Positions 8,711 through 18,640 of a DNA stretch of 64,000 bases are shown here, piece after piece. Within the stretch, counting starts at the first letter, position 1, and every line of letters begins with the position of its first letter. The position numbers and the translations under genes are program-made. Below the pieces are notes generated by a model. The model saw only the letters and a program-made list of their open reading frames with translations. It was not told where the DNA came from and made no database searches. Source of the DNA: an uncultured Erysipelotrichales bacterium. Its GTDB lineage: Bacteria; Bacillota_I; Bacilli_A; Erysipelotrichales; Coprobacillaceae. The DNA is taken from contig CAJTTM010000013.1 in assembly GCA_910579135.1 (NCBI GenBank), forward strand, positions 4,409 through 68,408, in the 5' to 3' direction.

Positions 8711-9979
8711 TTAATCATCAATCTCATAACGAGAAATATTAGCACCTAAAGTAATCAATTTACGATCAATATTATCATAGCCTCTATCAATATGATAAAC
8801 ATTAGATATCTCAGTAACTCCCTGGGCCATTAGTCCTGCAACTATTAATGCTGCACCACATCTTAAATCAGTTGCTTCTACCCTTGCCCCATGCAAAGGT
8901 GTTCTTCCAAAAACCAAACTACAAGCTGTCCCTAATTCTATATGTGCTCCCATTTTATTTAACTGCTCACAATGTTTAAATCTTTCTACATAAATTGTTT
9001 CTTTAACCGTAGATTCTCCTTGTGCTTGAGTTAAAAGAGCTGTTAAAGGTTGTTGCAAATCAGTCGCAAAACCTGGATAAATCTGAGTTTTAACACTTAC
9101 TCCTTTTAAATCATTACCTCCATATACAACTATACTATCTCCAACAATATCCATCTTTACTCCCATTTCTTTTAATTTAGAAATAAGCGCCTCTAAATGT
9201 TGAGGAATAATATTTTGAACAACTACTTTTTCACCCATTGCAGCTGCAATGATTAAAAAAGTCCCTGCTTCAATACGATCTGGTATAATCTCATGGAATG
9301 TTCCATGAAGATTTTCAACACCATCAATAGTAATTGTATCGGTTCCTACACCTCTAATTTTTGCTCCCATCTTTGTTAAAAGATTAGCTACATCAATAAT
9401 TTCTGGTTCCTTAGCAGCATTTTCTATCACTGTTTTCCCTTTAGCTTTTACTGCTGCTAATAATATATTAATAGTTGCTCCTACTGATGCAAAATCTAAA
9501 TATATACTTGTACCCACTAATTCCTCTGCTTCTAATAAATAAGAACCTTCCTTTTCATCATAAGAAATATTAGCCCCTAAAGCTTCAAATCCTTTTAAAT
9601 GAAGATCTATAGGTCTAGGACCTAAATAACACCCTCCAGGCATTTTAATTTTTACTTTTTTATATTTTCCAAGCAAAGCTCCCATAAAATAATAAGAAGC
9701 TCTTAACTTTACAACTGCATCACTTTCAAGAGGAATATTAATCATGTTTGTAGGATCAACTTTAATATGATCTCCAGAAATTTCTACAACACAATTTAAT
9801 TCTCTAAGCAACTGAGCTAATGCACTTACATCTGAAATATTAGGAGCTCCAAATATCTCTACTGGACCATCAGATAAAACAAGAGCTGGAATTAATGCTA
9901 CTGTCGCATTCTTTGCTCCTCCAATTCTAACAGTTCCATTTAATTTATGTCCCCCTTCAATCGCAATAACTTCTGACAT
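8711..9979 (-). CDS. murA: UDP-N-acetylglucosamine 1-carboxyvinyltransferase (MurA/MurZ)
   Basis: The enzyme transfers enolpyruvate from PEP to UDP-GlcNAc, the first committed step of peptidoglycan synthesis, in the cytoplasm. The 422-aa length is standard. The N-terminal GAKNA loop (K23, N24) and the fosfomycin-target Cys in PGGCYLGPRPID (C117) are present, so it should be fosfomycin sensitive. Low-GC Gram-positives often have two copies (MurAA and MurZ); which one this is cannot be decided here. Confidence 0.96.
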   Translation of the reverse strand: MSEVIAIEGGHKLNGTVRIGGAKNATVALIPALVLSDGPVEIFGAPNISDVSALAQLLRELNCVVEISGDHIKVDPTNMINIPLESDAVVKLRASYYFMGALLGKYKKVKIKMPGGCYLGPRPIDLHLKGFEALGANISYDEKEGSYLLEAEELVGTSIYLDFASVGATINILLAAVKAKGKTVIENAAKEPEIIDVANLLTKMGAKIRGVGTDTITIDGVENLHGTFHEIIPDRIEAGTFLIIAAAMGEKVVVQNIIPQHLEALISKLKEMGVKMDIVGDSIVVYGGNDLKGVSVKTQIYPGFATDLQQPLTALLTQAQGESTVKETIYVERFKHCEQLNKMGAHIELGTACSLVFGRTPLHGARVEATDLRCGAALIVAGLMAQGVTEISNVYHIDRGYDNIDRKLITLGANISRYEIDD

Positions 9980-10160
9980 TGATTTCTTTCCTTTCTATTC
10001 ATAATTTATATGTAAAGATGTCTTATTTACATCTTTTATTTTTTTAATACCTTATACATCTTGATTATACATGAAAAAAGATAAATGTTAAAGGAAACTT
10101 TATAATTTTTAAATACATCTTTATATTCATAAACAATACATTGGAAAATCAAAAAATTGT

Positions 10161-10188
10161 TTGCATTTTTTATCACACGTGATATACT
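10161..10188 (+). promoter_or_regulatory. Probable sigma-A promoter of the tRNA gene
   Basis: TTGCAT (10161-10166) and TATACT (10183-10188) are separated by 16 bp and end 12 bp before the mature tRNA 5' end. Confidence 0.6.
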
Positions 10189-10200
10189 ATTGTATGCAAT

Positions 10201-10277
10201 GGTCCGTTGGTGAAGCGGTCAACACACTTGGTTCTCATCCAAGCATTTCAGGGGTTCGAACCCCCTACGGACTACCA
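10201..10277 (+). tRNA. tRNA-Glu (anticodon CTC)
   Basis: The sequence folds into a cloverleaf: acceptor GGTCCGT / ACGGACT with a G-U first pair, anticodon stem CTTGG / CCAAG around loop TTCTCAT, T-arm AGGGG TTCGAAC CCCCT, and an encoded CCA end. The anticodon CTC reads GAG (Glu). The variable loop is one base longer than in many tRNA-Glu genes. It stands alone and shows no adjacent integrase. Confidence 0.93.
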
Positions 10278-10284
10278 TGAAGAT

Positions 10285-10313
10285 AACGAAACGAAAAATC
10301 GTTTCGTTTTTTA
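10285..10313 (+). terminator. Terminator of the tRNA gene
   Basis: A 10-bp stem (AACGAAACGA / TCGTTTCGTT) with an AAAA loop is followed by a run of T, 8 bp after the CCA end. Confidence 0.9.
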
Positions 10314-10402
10314 TTCTCATTTTCTTCTTGTACTCAAGTCAACTTTATATTATATGATAAGAAAAAGAATTAAAAGTTTAATTATATTTGAGGAGGAATA
10401 CT

Positions 10403-11551
10403 ATGAAATCGAGAGTATTAGGAAGAACAGGTTTAAAAGTAAGTGAGATTGCTTTGGGTTGTGAAGGTTTTGTTGATAAAAGTCAAGAAGATGTCAATTC
10501 TTTTGTAAAAAGAGCAGAAGAATTAGGTATTAATTTTATTGATTTATATTCACCTAATCCTGACTTAAGAAGTCATTTAGGCGAAGCTATTAAGGGGCAT
10601 AGAGAAAAATGGATCATAGAAGGACATATTTCTACTGTTTGGAAAGATAATCAATATTTACGTACAAGAAAAATTGATGAAGTCAAAGCAGGCTTTGAAG
10701 ATATGTTAGAAAGACTTCAAACTGATTATATTGATGTTGGAATGATTCATTATATTGATGCTAAAAAGGATTTTGAAAAGGTTTTTAATGGAGAAATCAT
10801 GGAATATGCCTTGCAGTTAAAAAAAGAAGGTAAAATAAAATATATTGGTATGAGTTCACATAATCCATTAGTTGCTTTAAAAGCAGTAGAAAGTGGATTA
10901 ATTGACGTTTTATTATTTTCTATTAATCCATGTTATGATATGTTACCTGCAAGTGAAGATGTTGATGATTTATGGAAAGATGAAAACTATGAAAATCCAC
11001 TTACAAACATTGATCCTGATAGACAAGCCTTATATGAAACTTGTGAAAGAAAGGGTGTTGCAATTACTGTTATGAAAGCTTTTGGTGGTGGAGATTTATT
11101 AGATGAGAAATTATCACCATTTGGAGTTGCCTTAACGACACACCAATGTATTCATTATTGTTTAACAAGACCAGGAGTTGTTTCTGTTATGGCTGGAGCT
11201 CATTCTATAAAAGAAATGGAATTATCTGTATCATATTGTGAAGCCACTCAAAAAGAAAAAGACTATGCACCTGTTTTATCAAATGTTCCAAAACATAGCT
11301 TTATAGGAAATTGTGTTTATTGTGGACATTGTGCTCCATGTCCAAAAGGAATAGATATTGCGAATGTTCATAAGTTCTTAGATTTATGTATTGCTCAAGG
11401 TGAAATACCAGAAACAGTAAGAGAACATTACAAAGCATTACAGCATCATGCTTCTGAATGTATTGAATGTAGTTCATGTATGCGTAATTGTCCATTTCAA
11501 GTTGATGTTATTTCTAAGATGAAAAAAGCTGTTGAAATATTCGGATATTAA
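10403..11551 (+). CDS. Aldo/keto reductase with C-terminal 4Fe-4S ferredoxin domain
   Basis: The start is the ATG at 10403 after AGGAGG; 382 aa. Residues 1-270 form an AKR barrel (MKSRVLGRTGLKVSEIALGCEGF; catalytic Tyr near LYSPN; VGMIHYIDAK). Residues 290-370 carry CVYCGHCAPCP and CIECSSCMRNCP, enough Cys for two 4Fe-4S clusters. This AKR-ferredoxin architecture is common in anaerobic Firmicutes and probably links NAD(P)H or ferredoxin electrons to carbonyl reduction. The substrate is unknown. Confidence 0.92.
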   Translation: MKSRVLGRTGLKVSEIALGCEGFVDKSQEDVNSFVKRAEELGINFIDLYSPNPDLRSHLGEAIKGHREKWIIEGHISTVWKDNQYLRTRKIDEVKAGFEDMLERLQTDYIDVGMIHYIDAKKDFEKVFNGEIMEYALQLKKEGKIKYIGMSSHNPLVALKAVESGLIDVLLFSINPCYDMLPASEDVDDLWKDENYENPLTNIDPDRQALYETCERKGVAITVMKAFGGGDLLDEKLSPFGVALTTHQCIHYCLTRPGVVSVMAGAHSIKEMELSVSYCEATQKEKDYAPVLSNVPKHSFIGNCVYCGHCAPCPKGIDIANVHKFLDLCIAQGEIPETVREHYKALQHHASECIECSSCMRNCPFQVDVISKMKKAVEIFGY

Positions 11552-11575
11552 AATAACCCACAAATATGGGTTGTT
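11552..11575 (+). terminator. Weak hairpin after the AKR gene
   Basis: A 9-bp stem (AATAACCCA / TGGGTTGTT, one G-U) starts one base after the stop codon. The T run is poor, so it may only help termination together with the next hairpin. Confidence 0.5.
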
Positions 11576-11592
11576 CAGACTGTTGACAAATT

Positions 11593-11637
11593 AAATGAAA
11601 ATATCAAATTTAAGTAAAAAAATTGATATTTTCATTT
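11593..11637 (+). terminator. 15-bp inverted repeat, possibly a bidirectional terminator
   Basis: A perfect 15-bp stem (arms 11593-11607 and 11623-11637, AAATGAAAATATCAA and its complement) encloses a 15-nt loop and is followed by TTTATTT. It sits between the AKR gene and the IS200 remnant. Confidence 0.55.
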
Positions 11638-11726
11638 TTATTTACTCTAATATGATATATAGTAAGCAATCTAGAATTTATATTAACATTAGTCTTTGCT
11701 TGCTTAATCCCATTTTCTTAATAATA

Positions 11727-11951
11727 TCATCTATTAACATTTTTAAAACAATTTATATTAAAACTCTCAATTAGCAAAAAAACTCCACCTGATCTTCGAT
11801 AAACGATTTCTACTCCTTGATATCGACATAATAATCTTAATATTTCTCCAACATCATTTCTTAATTGATTATAAATAACTTTTCGTCTATACTTGGGTGT
11901 GAAGACGATGTGATATTTGCATATCCACTTCGTATGTTCAACTGACTGAAG
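11727..11951 (-). pseudogene. Remnant of an IS200/IS605-family TnpA transposase
   Basis: The minus-strand translation contains TKWICKYHIVFTPKYRRKVIYNQLRNDVGEILRLLCRYQGVEIV, the start of a Y1 (HUH) IS200 transposase. After GVEIV the family sequence, including the HUH motif region, is missing and replaced by an unrelated tail (YRRSGGVFLL). A TGA closes the frame upstream of the homologous part. No tnpB or intact hairpin ends are seen. The rest of 11,580-12,090 holds nothing else I recognise. Confidence 0.8.
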
Positions 11952-12101
11952 TCATAAATTCATACAAGTATGAATAAGATGAAGTTAATCATCTTTGGTT
12001 TTTATAGTGCTATAAATAGATCTATGTTATAATAACAATAATAATATGTGTTACTCAATTGCCTAATATCAATCGTAAAAATATGAAAGGTTGTGAATTC
12101 T

Positions 12102-12989
12102 ATGGATTTAAAAATATTAGAAACATACATGTGCGTAGCTGAATCAAAAAGTTTTTCTGAGGCCGCCTCAAAACTTTATCTATCAACAAGTGCAGTTGTT
12201 AAGCAAATGAATATTTTAGAAACTGAAGTGGGTCAAAAGCTATTTCTAAGAACTCCTAATGGTTGTTCACTAACTAAAATAGGAACATCCTTTTTAGAAG
12301 ATACTAAAGATATTATTAGTCAATTCAATATTGCTTTAGCTCATACTAAAAATTTAAGTTTAGAAAACAAAAATGAATTATATATAGCAATTCCTTTAGA
12401 TATGTCTCCTGAATTGGTCTTACAAGCTAAAACCATCATAGAAAAAGCATGTAAGAACTACACGATTACATATAGGGCATATGGATTAGGTATGGAAAAT
12501 GCTAAAGAGCTTAAAAATAATCTTGGTACAATTAATGATTTCGTATTAACAATTTATGATGAGAAAAGAATTAATGATGCCAATTTACAGGCAATAAAAC
12601 TTTTATATTCAAACATAAAATGTTTTATTCCTTATGGACATCATCTATATAATAATAACTCAATCGCATTAAGTGATTTAAAAAATAACACTGTTATGAT
12701 GATTGAAAGAGGTGCATATCAAGCATACGATATAATTAGAAGAGAAATGATGATATTAGGTGATATTGAAATTGAAGATATAGATAAGAATGAAGCTTAC
12801 ACAACAACAATTTCAAATTGCATAAATTTACAAAAAATTTATATTTCATCAGGTGTGGCAGAGCTTCCTTTAATTAAACAAATCTCCTTAGAAGAATATG
12901 TGATTCCATTTGGTTTGATGTATTCAAACTACTCTTTTAATGATTTAAAGGATATTATTCATAATTTTAACAAGAGCATGTATAAATAG
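12102..12989 (+). CDS. LysR-family transcriptional regulator
   Basis: The 295-aa protein has the LysR winged HTH at residues 1-65 (LKILETYMCVAESKSFSEAASKLYLSTSAVVKQMNILETEVG) and a C-terminal effector domain. I prefer the ATG at 12102 to the GTG at 12093 because of its distance from AAAGG. It lies just upstream, on the same strand, of transporter genes and a short-chain dehydrogenase, which are its likely targets. Confidence 0.9.
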   Translation: MDLKILETYMCVAESKSFSEAASKLYLSTSAVVKQMNILETEVGQKLFLRTPNGCSLTKIGTSFLEDTKDIISQFNIALAHTKNLSLENKNELYIAIPLDMSPELVLQAKTIIEKACKNYTITYRAYGLGMENAKELKNNLGTINDFVLTIYDEKRINDANLQAIKLLYSNIKCFIPYGHHLYNNNSIALSDLKNNTVMMIERGAYQAYDIIRREMMILGDIEIEDIDKNEAYTTTISNCINLQKIYISSGVAELPLIKQISLEEYVIPFGLMYSNYSFNDLKDIIHNFNKSMYK

Positions 12990-13099
12990 TGCACACCCTT
13001 ATTCCAAACACGATAAAGTCCATCTTCAAATCTAATGTTATAATTTAAACGTTAATAGCAATTAACTTTTGTTTAATATTAATTGGAGGGAGATTTTTT

Positions 13100-14329
13100 A
13101 TGTACAAAAACAAAAAATATGCTAAATATATTGTTGTTACCCTTTGTGCATTGTTCATTTTTTTCTTAAAAGGTGGATATCAAGCACAATATGCTGTATA
13201 TGGTTATATCCCAGAAATGGCAGGAATAACAATATTGCAATTAGGAACAGCAGAATCAATCTTTGCGATTACAGGTGTAGTCCTTAGTGTATTTGCTGCG
13301 TCACTTTATAAAAAGTTTTCGCCTAAAGTCTTTATGTTAGGTGCACCATTCTTGATTGTGGCTTTTGGTCTTTTGCTTGGTTCTGGAAAAGGCCTTATGA
13401 CAACTTATCTTGGATTTGTCTTATCATCAATTGCTTGCTCAATTGGTGCTATCATGGCAATCAGTACTGTTTTAATTTCTTGGTTTGGTAAAGAAGCTAC
13501 ACCATGGATTTCAATTTGTATTGGATTCCAAAGCATTGGTGGTGGCATTTTCCAAAAAATAGCTGGTAATTTATATGTATCTACAGGTATTAACAGTATT
13601 TTCACTCTTCTGATTCCTAGTTTAGAAATACTTGCATTGTTATGTGCTTTCTTAATTAAAGTTAAACCAGATGAAATTGTTGAAGAAACACAAAACCAAG
13701 AAACTGAGCAAACTGAAAATAAGGTTGGTTCTTTAAAGGACTTCTTATCAGATTCAACAGCATTATTATTCTTAGGTGCTTCATTCTTAGCTTATTTTAA
13801 TACTTGCGTTATTGGTACTTATTTCACTGCTTATTTCTCAAGTTTTGGCACTTTTGACGTTGCTCAAGCAGCTACTTGGTTCTCAGCACTTACAATTTTA
13901 ACTGGTTTATGGAGTGTATTTGGTGTTAAATTCATTCTATCTAAATTAAGTATTAAGACATATTCCTTCTTATTATATGGATGTGTCATCATTTCATGTG
14001 GTTTATCTTTATTATATCCAAAGATGCCTAACAACTTATTATTAGTTATTATTGTAATTACTGGAGCTATCTGTACAACATGCTTCACATATTATGCTGT
14101 TGTAGCACCTCAATTATTCCCTAACACTGCAGTTGAAGCAATCACTAAAGGTGAAGCCGCAAACAGATTAGGTGGAATTATCGGTCCAACCTTAAGATCA
14201 TTAATCATCGCATCATCATTTGGCATTGCTGGTGGTTTTGTTATGAGTATTGTAGCAGCAGTTATCTCACTTGCAATATATGCAATTTTATTTATAATCA
14301 AAGTTAAAAAGGAGAAAAAAGTTGCTTAA
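13100..14329 (+). CDS. MFS transporter
   Basis: The 409-aa protein has about 12 hydrophobic helices with a central hydrophilic loop (residues 190-215, rich in Glu and Gln) and a basic C-terminus, as in major facilitator permeases. It has a strong GGAGGG ribosome site. Its place between a LysR regulator and a DASS-type transporter suggests uptake or export of an organic acid or small polar compound, but the substrate is unknown. Confidence 0.82.
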   Translation: MYKNKKYAKYIVVTLCALFIFFLKGGYQAQYAVYGYIPEMAGITILQLGTAESIFAITGVVLSVFAASLYKKFSPKVFMLGAPFLIVAFGLLLGSGKGLMTTYLGFVLSSIACSIGAIMAISTVLISWFGKEATPWISICIGFQSIGGGIFQKIAGNLYVSTGINSIFTLLIPSLEILALLCAFLIKVKPDEIVEETQNQETEQTENKVGSLKDFLSDSTALLFLGASFLAYFNTCVIGTYFTAYFSSFGTFDVAQAATWFSALTILTGLWSVFGVKFILSKLSIKTYSFLLYGCVIISCGLSLLYPKMPNNLLLVIIVITGAICTTCFTYYAVVAPQLFPNTAVEAITKGEAANRLGGIIGPTLRSLIIASSFGIAGGFVMSIVAAVISLAIYAILFIIKVKKEKKVA

Positions 14330-14346
14330 TTATTCTAATCAAAGTT

Positions 14347-14380
14347 AAGCATCAAAGTGGGATGTTTGATCCTGCTTTTT
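14347..14380 (+). terminator. Terminator between the MFS and DASS genes
   Basis: A bulged stem (AAGCA-TCAAA / TTTGA-TCC-TGCTT) is followed by TTTTT. It argues that the next gene begins after it, at 14390. Confidence 0.6.
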
Positions 14381-14389
14381 ATATTTATT

Positions 14390-15769
14390 ATGAAGTCTAC
14401 ATTAATTAAAAAATGGATATTAGTTATTAGTATTACTTTGATGATTGCTTTAATTCCTAGTAACGAAGTTTTCATCAATTCAATAAAAGCTTATACATGT
14501 ATTACTATTTTCTCTGTCGCTTCATTTGCATTTTCTTTATTTGGCAATAATTTAATTCCTTCCCTAATTTTATTATTCGGATACAGATTTATTGCCCCCA
14601 CAACAACAATAATGTCTGGTTGGGCAAATGATACACCTTGGAGTGTTATAGGGATACTATTAATTGTAATAACAATGAATGATACAGGTTTAATGAAACG
14701 TTTTGCATACAGTGTTCTCTCTATTATTGGTGGATCTTATGCAGGAATCTGCATTGGTATGTTCTTTGTTGGGTTTGCTTTCTCTTTTTTAGGTGATGCA
14801 GCTATTTTTGCTTTACTTATGATTTCTTATGGTTTAGTACATACTATGAAGTTAGAAAAAACAAAACCAGGTATTGGTATTATGATGGCTGCTTATTGCG
14901 GACTTACAGATGCTTTAACATTTGTATTTAATCCAACTGGATCAAATTGGATGTTTGGTCTTGCAAATGCTGGTAGCGATTTAGTCCCTGCAACTACCAA
15001 TCACATTGAATGGTTCCATGCTGGATCTATATTCTTGGTTTCTTATTTTTTGCTTCTTTTTTCAATTATTTATATTTATAAACCTAAAAAGAACGAAAAA
15101 TTAAATGGAAAAGATTATTTCAAAAACGAAATTAAACAAATGGGGAAATTCACACGTGATGAAAGTATAGTCGCAATATTGCTTATGCTCCTACTTATCT
15201 ATTTATTTACTACTACTTATCATAACTTACCAATGGTTTTAGGTTTTATAGCTGTGCCAATTATTTTAACGATACCTGGAGTTGATATACTAAAAACTGA
15301 AGATGTGAAAAAAATAGATTTCTCTATTCCAATTTTTATTGTTTCATGCCTAGCTATTGGATCTGTTTCAAATGAATTAGGTGTCGGTCAAATTCTAGTA
15401 AATTTAATTACACCATACATAGTAACTAATAACATGTATGTATTATTCTTCTCACTATTTATAATGATATTTGGCTTGAATTTCATTATGACACCTGGTG
15501 CTATTTATGCAGCATTAATTACACCACTCACAACATTATCAATGTCTACATCAGGAGTTAACAATGTTTTTCCTCTTCTATTTATGGTTTTAATTGGAAC
15601 ATTTAATATTTTGTTGCCCCACGAAATCGCTAATACTGTCGTCTTCTATTCGTTAGGTACAATGGATATGAAACAATTTATTAAGGCATTTGGATTAAGA
15701 TTAGCAATTTATATTCCTACAATATTTATTGCTATATCATATTGGAAACTAATAGGTTTCTTAAATTAG
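14390..15769 (+). CDS. SLC13/DASS-like anion permease
   Basis: The 459-aa protein has 11-13 hydrophobic helices in two halves and resembles ion-transporter-superfamily permeases for dicarboxylates or other anions (segments NPTGSNWMFG and MTPGAIYAALITPLTTLS lie in the re-entrant hairpin positions). I chose the ATG at 14390 (MKSTLIKKW) because the alternative GTG at 14357 lies inside a terminator-like hairpin; neither start has a good ribosome site. It is probably regulated together with the LysR gene. Confidence 0.7.
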   Translation: MKSTLIKKWILVISITLMIALIPSNEVFINSIKAYTCITIFSVASFAFSLFGNNLIPSLILLFGYRFIAPTTTIMSGWANDTPWSVIGILLIVITMNDTGLMKRFAYSVLSIIGGSYAGICIGMFFVGFAFSFLGDAAIFALLMISYGLVHTMKLEKTKPGIGIMMAAYCGLTDALTFVFNPTGSNWMFGLANAGSDLVPATTNHIEWFHAGSIFLVSYFLLLFSIIYIYKPKKNEKLNGKDYFKNEIKQMGKFTRDESIVAILLMLLLIYLFTTTYHNLPMVLGFIAVPIILTIPGVDILKTEDVKKIDFSIPIFIVSCLAIGSVSNELGVGQILVNLITPYIVTNNMYVLFFSLFIMIFGLNFIMTPGAIYAALITPLTTLSMSTSGVNNVFPLLFMVLIGTFNILLPHEIANTVVFYSLGTMDMKQFIKAFGLRLAIYIPTIFIAISYWKLIGFLN

Positions 15770-15795
15770 CTGTGTATATATTTACACAGCTTTTT
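15768..15795 (+). terminator. Terminator of the DASS gene
   Basis: A 9-bp perfect stem (AGCTGTGTA / TACACAGCT) overlapping the stop codon and followed by TTTTT. Confidence 0.88.
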
Positions 15796-15905
15796 GTATT
15801 CATATATATTCAAAACCGCTTGTACTATTAGAGAACGCACTAATACTTAATATGATGATAAAATAGTATTGATAAAATTTAATCGTTATATAGGAGGAGA
15901 AGAAA

Positions 15906-16721
15906 ATGGAATATTCAAATTTTAAAAGTGTTGAAGGAAAAGTTGCAATCGTAACTGGTGGTGCTAGTGGTATTGGACGTGCAACTGTTGAAACATTTGC
16001 AAAAAACGGAATGAAAGTTATTATTGCAGACATTTCTGATGAAACTGGAATTGCACTTTCAAAAGAACTAAAACAAGAAGGTTTATCTGTTGACTTCTAT
16101 CATACAAACATGATGGAAGAAACCGACATTGAAAATGTTGTAAAATTCGCAGTTGAAAAACATGGTAAATTACATGTTATGGTTAATAACGCTGGTATAG
16201 GTAGTGCGTTGCATCCAATTCACGAATTTGATTCAAAAACTATACGCAGAGTAACAGAAGTAAACTACATCGGTACATATTTAGGTATGAAATATGCTGC
16301 TAAAGCCATGATTGAAACTGATTCTCGTGGAGCTGCTATCATTAATATTGGCTCTGCAGCCGCACAGATTTCAAGTGGAGGATATTCGCTATATGACTCA
16401 ACAAAAGCTGCAGTTTTACGTTTAACAAAAGCTGGAGCTTTAGATTATGCTGAACACGATATCACCGTTAACTCTGTAAGTCCTGGTGTAATTGAAACTG
16501 AAATCTATGCAAAATTATCACCTGTTCAATTACAACGTAGTTTATCAAAATGCCCAACAGGTCACATGGGTAAACCAAGTGACATTGCAAATATGTGCTT
16601 ATTTCTAGCTACAGATATGGCTCGTTATGTTACTGGGGCTATTATTAATGTGGATGGTGGTCAAACTATTGGACCTTACATGCCATGCACATGGGAAAAT
16701 CCAGACACTAGAGAATTCTAA
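15906..16721 (+). CDS. Short-chain dehydrogenase/reductase (SDR)
   Basis: A classical 271-aa SDR with the cofactor motif TGGASGIG, the acidic D at the end of beta-2 (IIADIS) that favours NAD, the NNAG motif, and catalytic Ser plus YxxxK (YDSTK). The C-terminus VTGAIINVDGGQT is typical. It has a strong AGGAGG site. It follows two transporter genes and a LysR regulator, so it probably oxidises or reduces an imported alcohol or ketone. Hydroxysteroid activity is possible for this kind of gut SDR but not shown. Confidence 0.9.
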   Translation: MEYSNFKSVEGKVAIVTGGASGIGRATVETFAKNGMKVIIADISDETGIALSKELKQEGLSVDFYHTNMMEETDIENVVKFAVEKHGKLHVMVNNAGIGSALHPIHEFDSKTIRRVTEVNYIGTYLGMKYAAKAMIETDSRGAAIINIGSAAAQISSGGYSLYDSTKAAVLRLTKAGALDYAEHDITVNSVSPGVIETEIYAKLSPVQLQRSLSKCPTGHMGKPSDIANMCLFLATDMARYVTGAIINVDGGQTIGPYMPCTWENPDTREF

Positions 16722-16749
16722 TACTCTTTAAATCAAACAATAATTTCTT

Positions 16750-16782
16750 AAGACATTATCGATGAATGATAGTGTCTTTTTT
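16750..16782 (+). terminator. Terminator of the SDR gene
   Basis: An 11-bp stem (AAGACATTATC / GATAGTGTCTT, one G-T pair) with loop GATGAAT and TTTTTTAG tail. Confidence 0.88.
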
Positions 16783-17432
16783 AGTTTAATATTGTTTAAA
16801 CACCTTAATAAAGCAAAGATGATTTTATAGTCACCGTTTACTTCTATACATCTAGTAAAAAAACTGTGCCTTAAAAATACAAGTGTTTAGATTTAATGAA
16901 ACACTGCTATACAACTTTTTTATTAATTTGTACTATAATTCACTGCTCATTGTAGATAGACATGAAGATAAGTTGAAATCATTCTAAAGGTTTCTGGTGA
17001 TGTTACTTTCTATGCACATTGGACTTTTTGGTAAAGTCATTGCCAATCCTTCAATCAATCCAATGTTTAATTCATGAATAATTCTTCTATAAGAATCTAT
17101 AATTCTCTTATAATAATCATAGGTTAATTTATTTTTATATCGATTTCAATCAAAAAAATCTTTTGCTATAAAATATTGTTTAATTTTATAAGCATCTTAT
17201 TTCAAGTTGTAATCCGTGATTATTACATTTCTTCTAATATTTACTGCAGTTAAGCATATCTCTTTTTATTACTTAGTCAATAAAATCATCATTATATAAT
17301 TTTTACATTCATTTTTCAAACAATATTAATAACATTCCATGAAAAGAAAAAGCCTTGAATTAATCAAGGTTTTATTATATATCTTTGATTTCTACTATTA
17401 AGTCTATCTGATATTGTCATTTTAACGATATG
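16783..17432 (-). other. Gene-poor stretch with a short unidentified coding remnant
   Basis: No intact gene is seen. On the minus strand, 16984-17145 reads as an open stretch (NRYKNKLTYDYYKRIIDS ... GLAMTLPKSPMCIES), codon-like but lacking a start and unrecognised. A hairpin (CCTTGA / TCAAGG at 17353-17369), followed on the minus strand by a CT-rich tail, may be the old terminator of the Fic gene upstream. Confidence 0.45.
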
Positions 17433-17924
17433 TTATTCAATAACAGGATTCATATCATTCTTTCTAAATGTTTCTTTAGACTTCCATTCTAATCCATTAA
17501 TAATCTCGTTGTATAAGGAATATCATATTCCCATGACATTCAATGGCTTATTCGCATATTCACTCAAATAAATTACTCATTAACTCATAAACAACTTTTG
17601 CAGGTAGAGCCATAAAGATACATTGACCGCCACTAAAAACACCTTCTTCTCCTTGTCTAAATTCTCCTGCTCCATCAATAATAGACTTTCCCATTACATT
17701 ATGTAAACTTTTTAAACCATCAAGATGATAAGGATTTATTCTTGAAATCTTCTCATAAGCAATATATGTCTTGAATTTCCTTTCTTTCTCCTAAAACAAG
17801 TTGTCCATTAATAACATCTTTAACTTGATTTAAAGAAAGAGAATTGACTTCAATTTTTAATGAAGAATGTATAATTATTCTTTCTTAAATAAAGTTTAGA
17901 ATTTAGGTTTTCTATCATACTCAT
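17433..17924 (-). pseudogene. Broken Fic-family (AMPylator-fold) protein gene
   Basis: From an ATG at 17924 the minus strand reads in several frames: a short N-terminus, then NSLSLNQVKDVINGQLVLGERKEIQDI, then YEKISRINPYHLDGLKSLHNVMGKSIIDGAGEFRQGEEGVFSGGQCIFMALPAK, then a C-terminal scrap ending MNPVIE. These match the order of Fic proteins (inhibitory-helix region, then the segment before the catalytic loop). The catalytic HPFxDGNGR motif is absent and at least two frame changes are needed, so the gene is dead. Confidence 0.78.
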
Positions 17925-18179
17925 CTTACCTAACCTTTCGAGAATTGAGGATATATAATCTCTCATTATATAAGTAGCGCCAAAAGGTGGTTGATCCTTT
18001 TACATTTCCACCTCTCTTTTCTTGCTTGCTATCTCATTTCATTATAACATAGAATAAATATAATAAAGTCTATTATCACTAATATTAAGATAATTTTCTA
18101 AAATATACTTAACTCAACTTTAAGTTTGTATATTTATGATCATGTTTTTGATAAGATAATAAATGAAAAGAGAGGTATT

Positions 18180-18638
18180 ATGAATAATGAAAAGATTGGT
18201 AAATTTATTGCAGAATGCAGGAAAGATAAAGCCTTAACTCAAATACAATTAGCAAACAAATTAGGAGTATCAGATAGAGCTGTTTCAAAATGGGAAAGAG
18301 GTATAAATATGCCTGATGTTTCTTTGTTTGAGCCATTATGTGAAGAATTAAATATTTCTATAAATGATCTCATTTCAGGAGAGAGATTAAATGATAATGA
18401 ATATAAAACAAAAGCAGAAGAAAATATAATAAAGTTATTTTCAAGTCAAAAGAATATATTTTATTTTAAAGTCATTGCTAGAAGTTTAATAATTTGTGCA
18501 ATAATCATTTTATTCCTTCTACCCGATACATTAAATATGACTTTAAAACAAAATATTGTTGTACGTTTAATTGGAGTATTTATATTTGGATGTGGAAATT
18601 TTTTAGAATATTATATTCAATCTACATTTTATAACTAA
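18180..18638 (+). CDS. XRE-family regulator with C-terminal membrane helices
   Basis: I place the start at ATG 18180, 5 nt after AGAGG, giving 152 aa. Residues 5-60 are an HTH_3 domain (LTQIQLANKLGVSDRAVSKWERGINMPD). Two hydrophobic helices follow at about 98-115 and 124-142. It is flanked by a decayed region and convergent to the surface protein gene, so no target is obvious. Confidence 0.85.
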   Translation: MNNEKIGKFIAECRKDKALTQIQLANKLGVSDRAVSKWERGINMPDVSLFEPLCEELNISINDLISGERLNDNEYKTKAEENIIKLFSSQKNIFYFKVIARSLIICAIIILFLLPDTLNMTLKQNIVVRLIGVFIFGCGNFLEYYIQSTFYN

Positions 18639-18640
18639 AA

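Noticed and set aside
10201..10277. tRNA-Glu as an integration site for an element
   Set aside because: No integrase or duplicated tRNA 3' end was found nearby.
10207..10446. ORF covering the tRNA gene
   Set aside because: It reads through tRNA-Glu and its terminator and is not coding.
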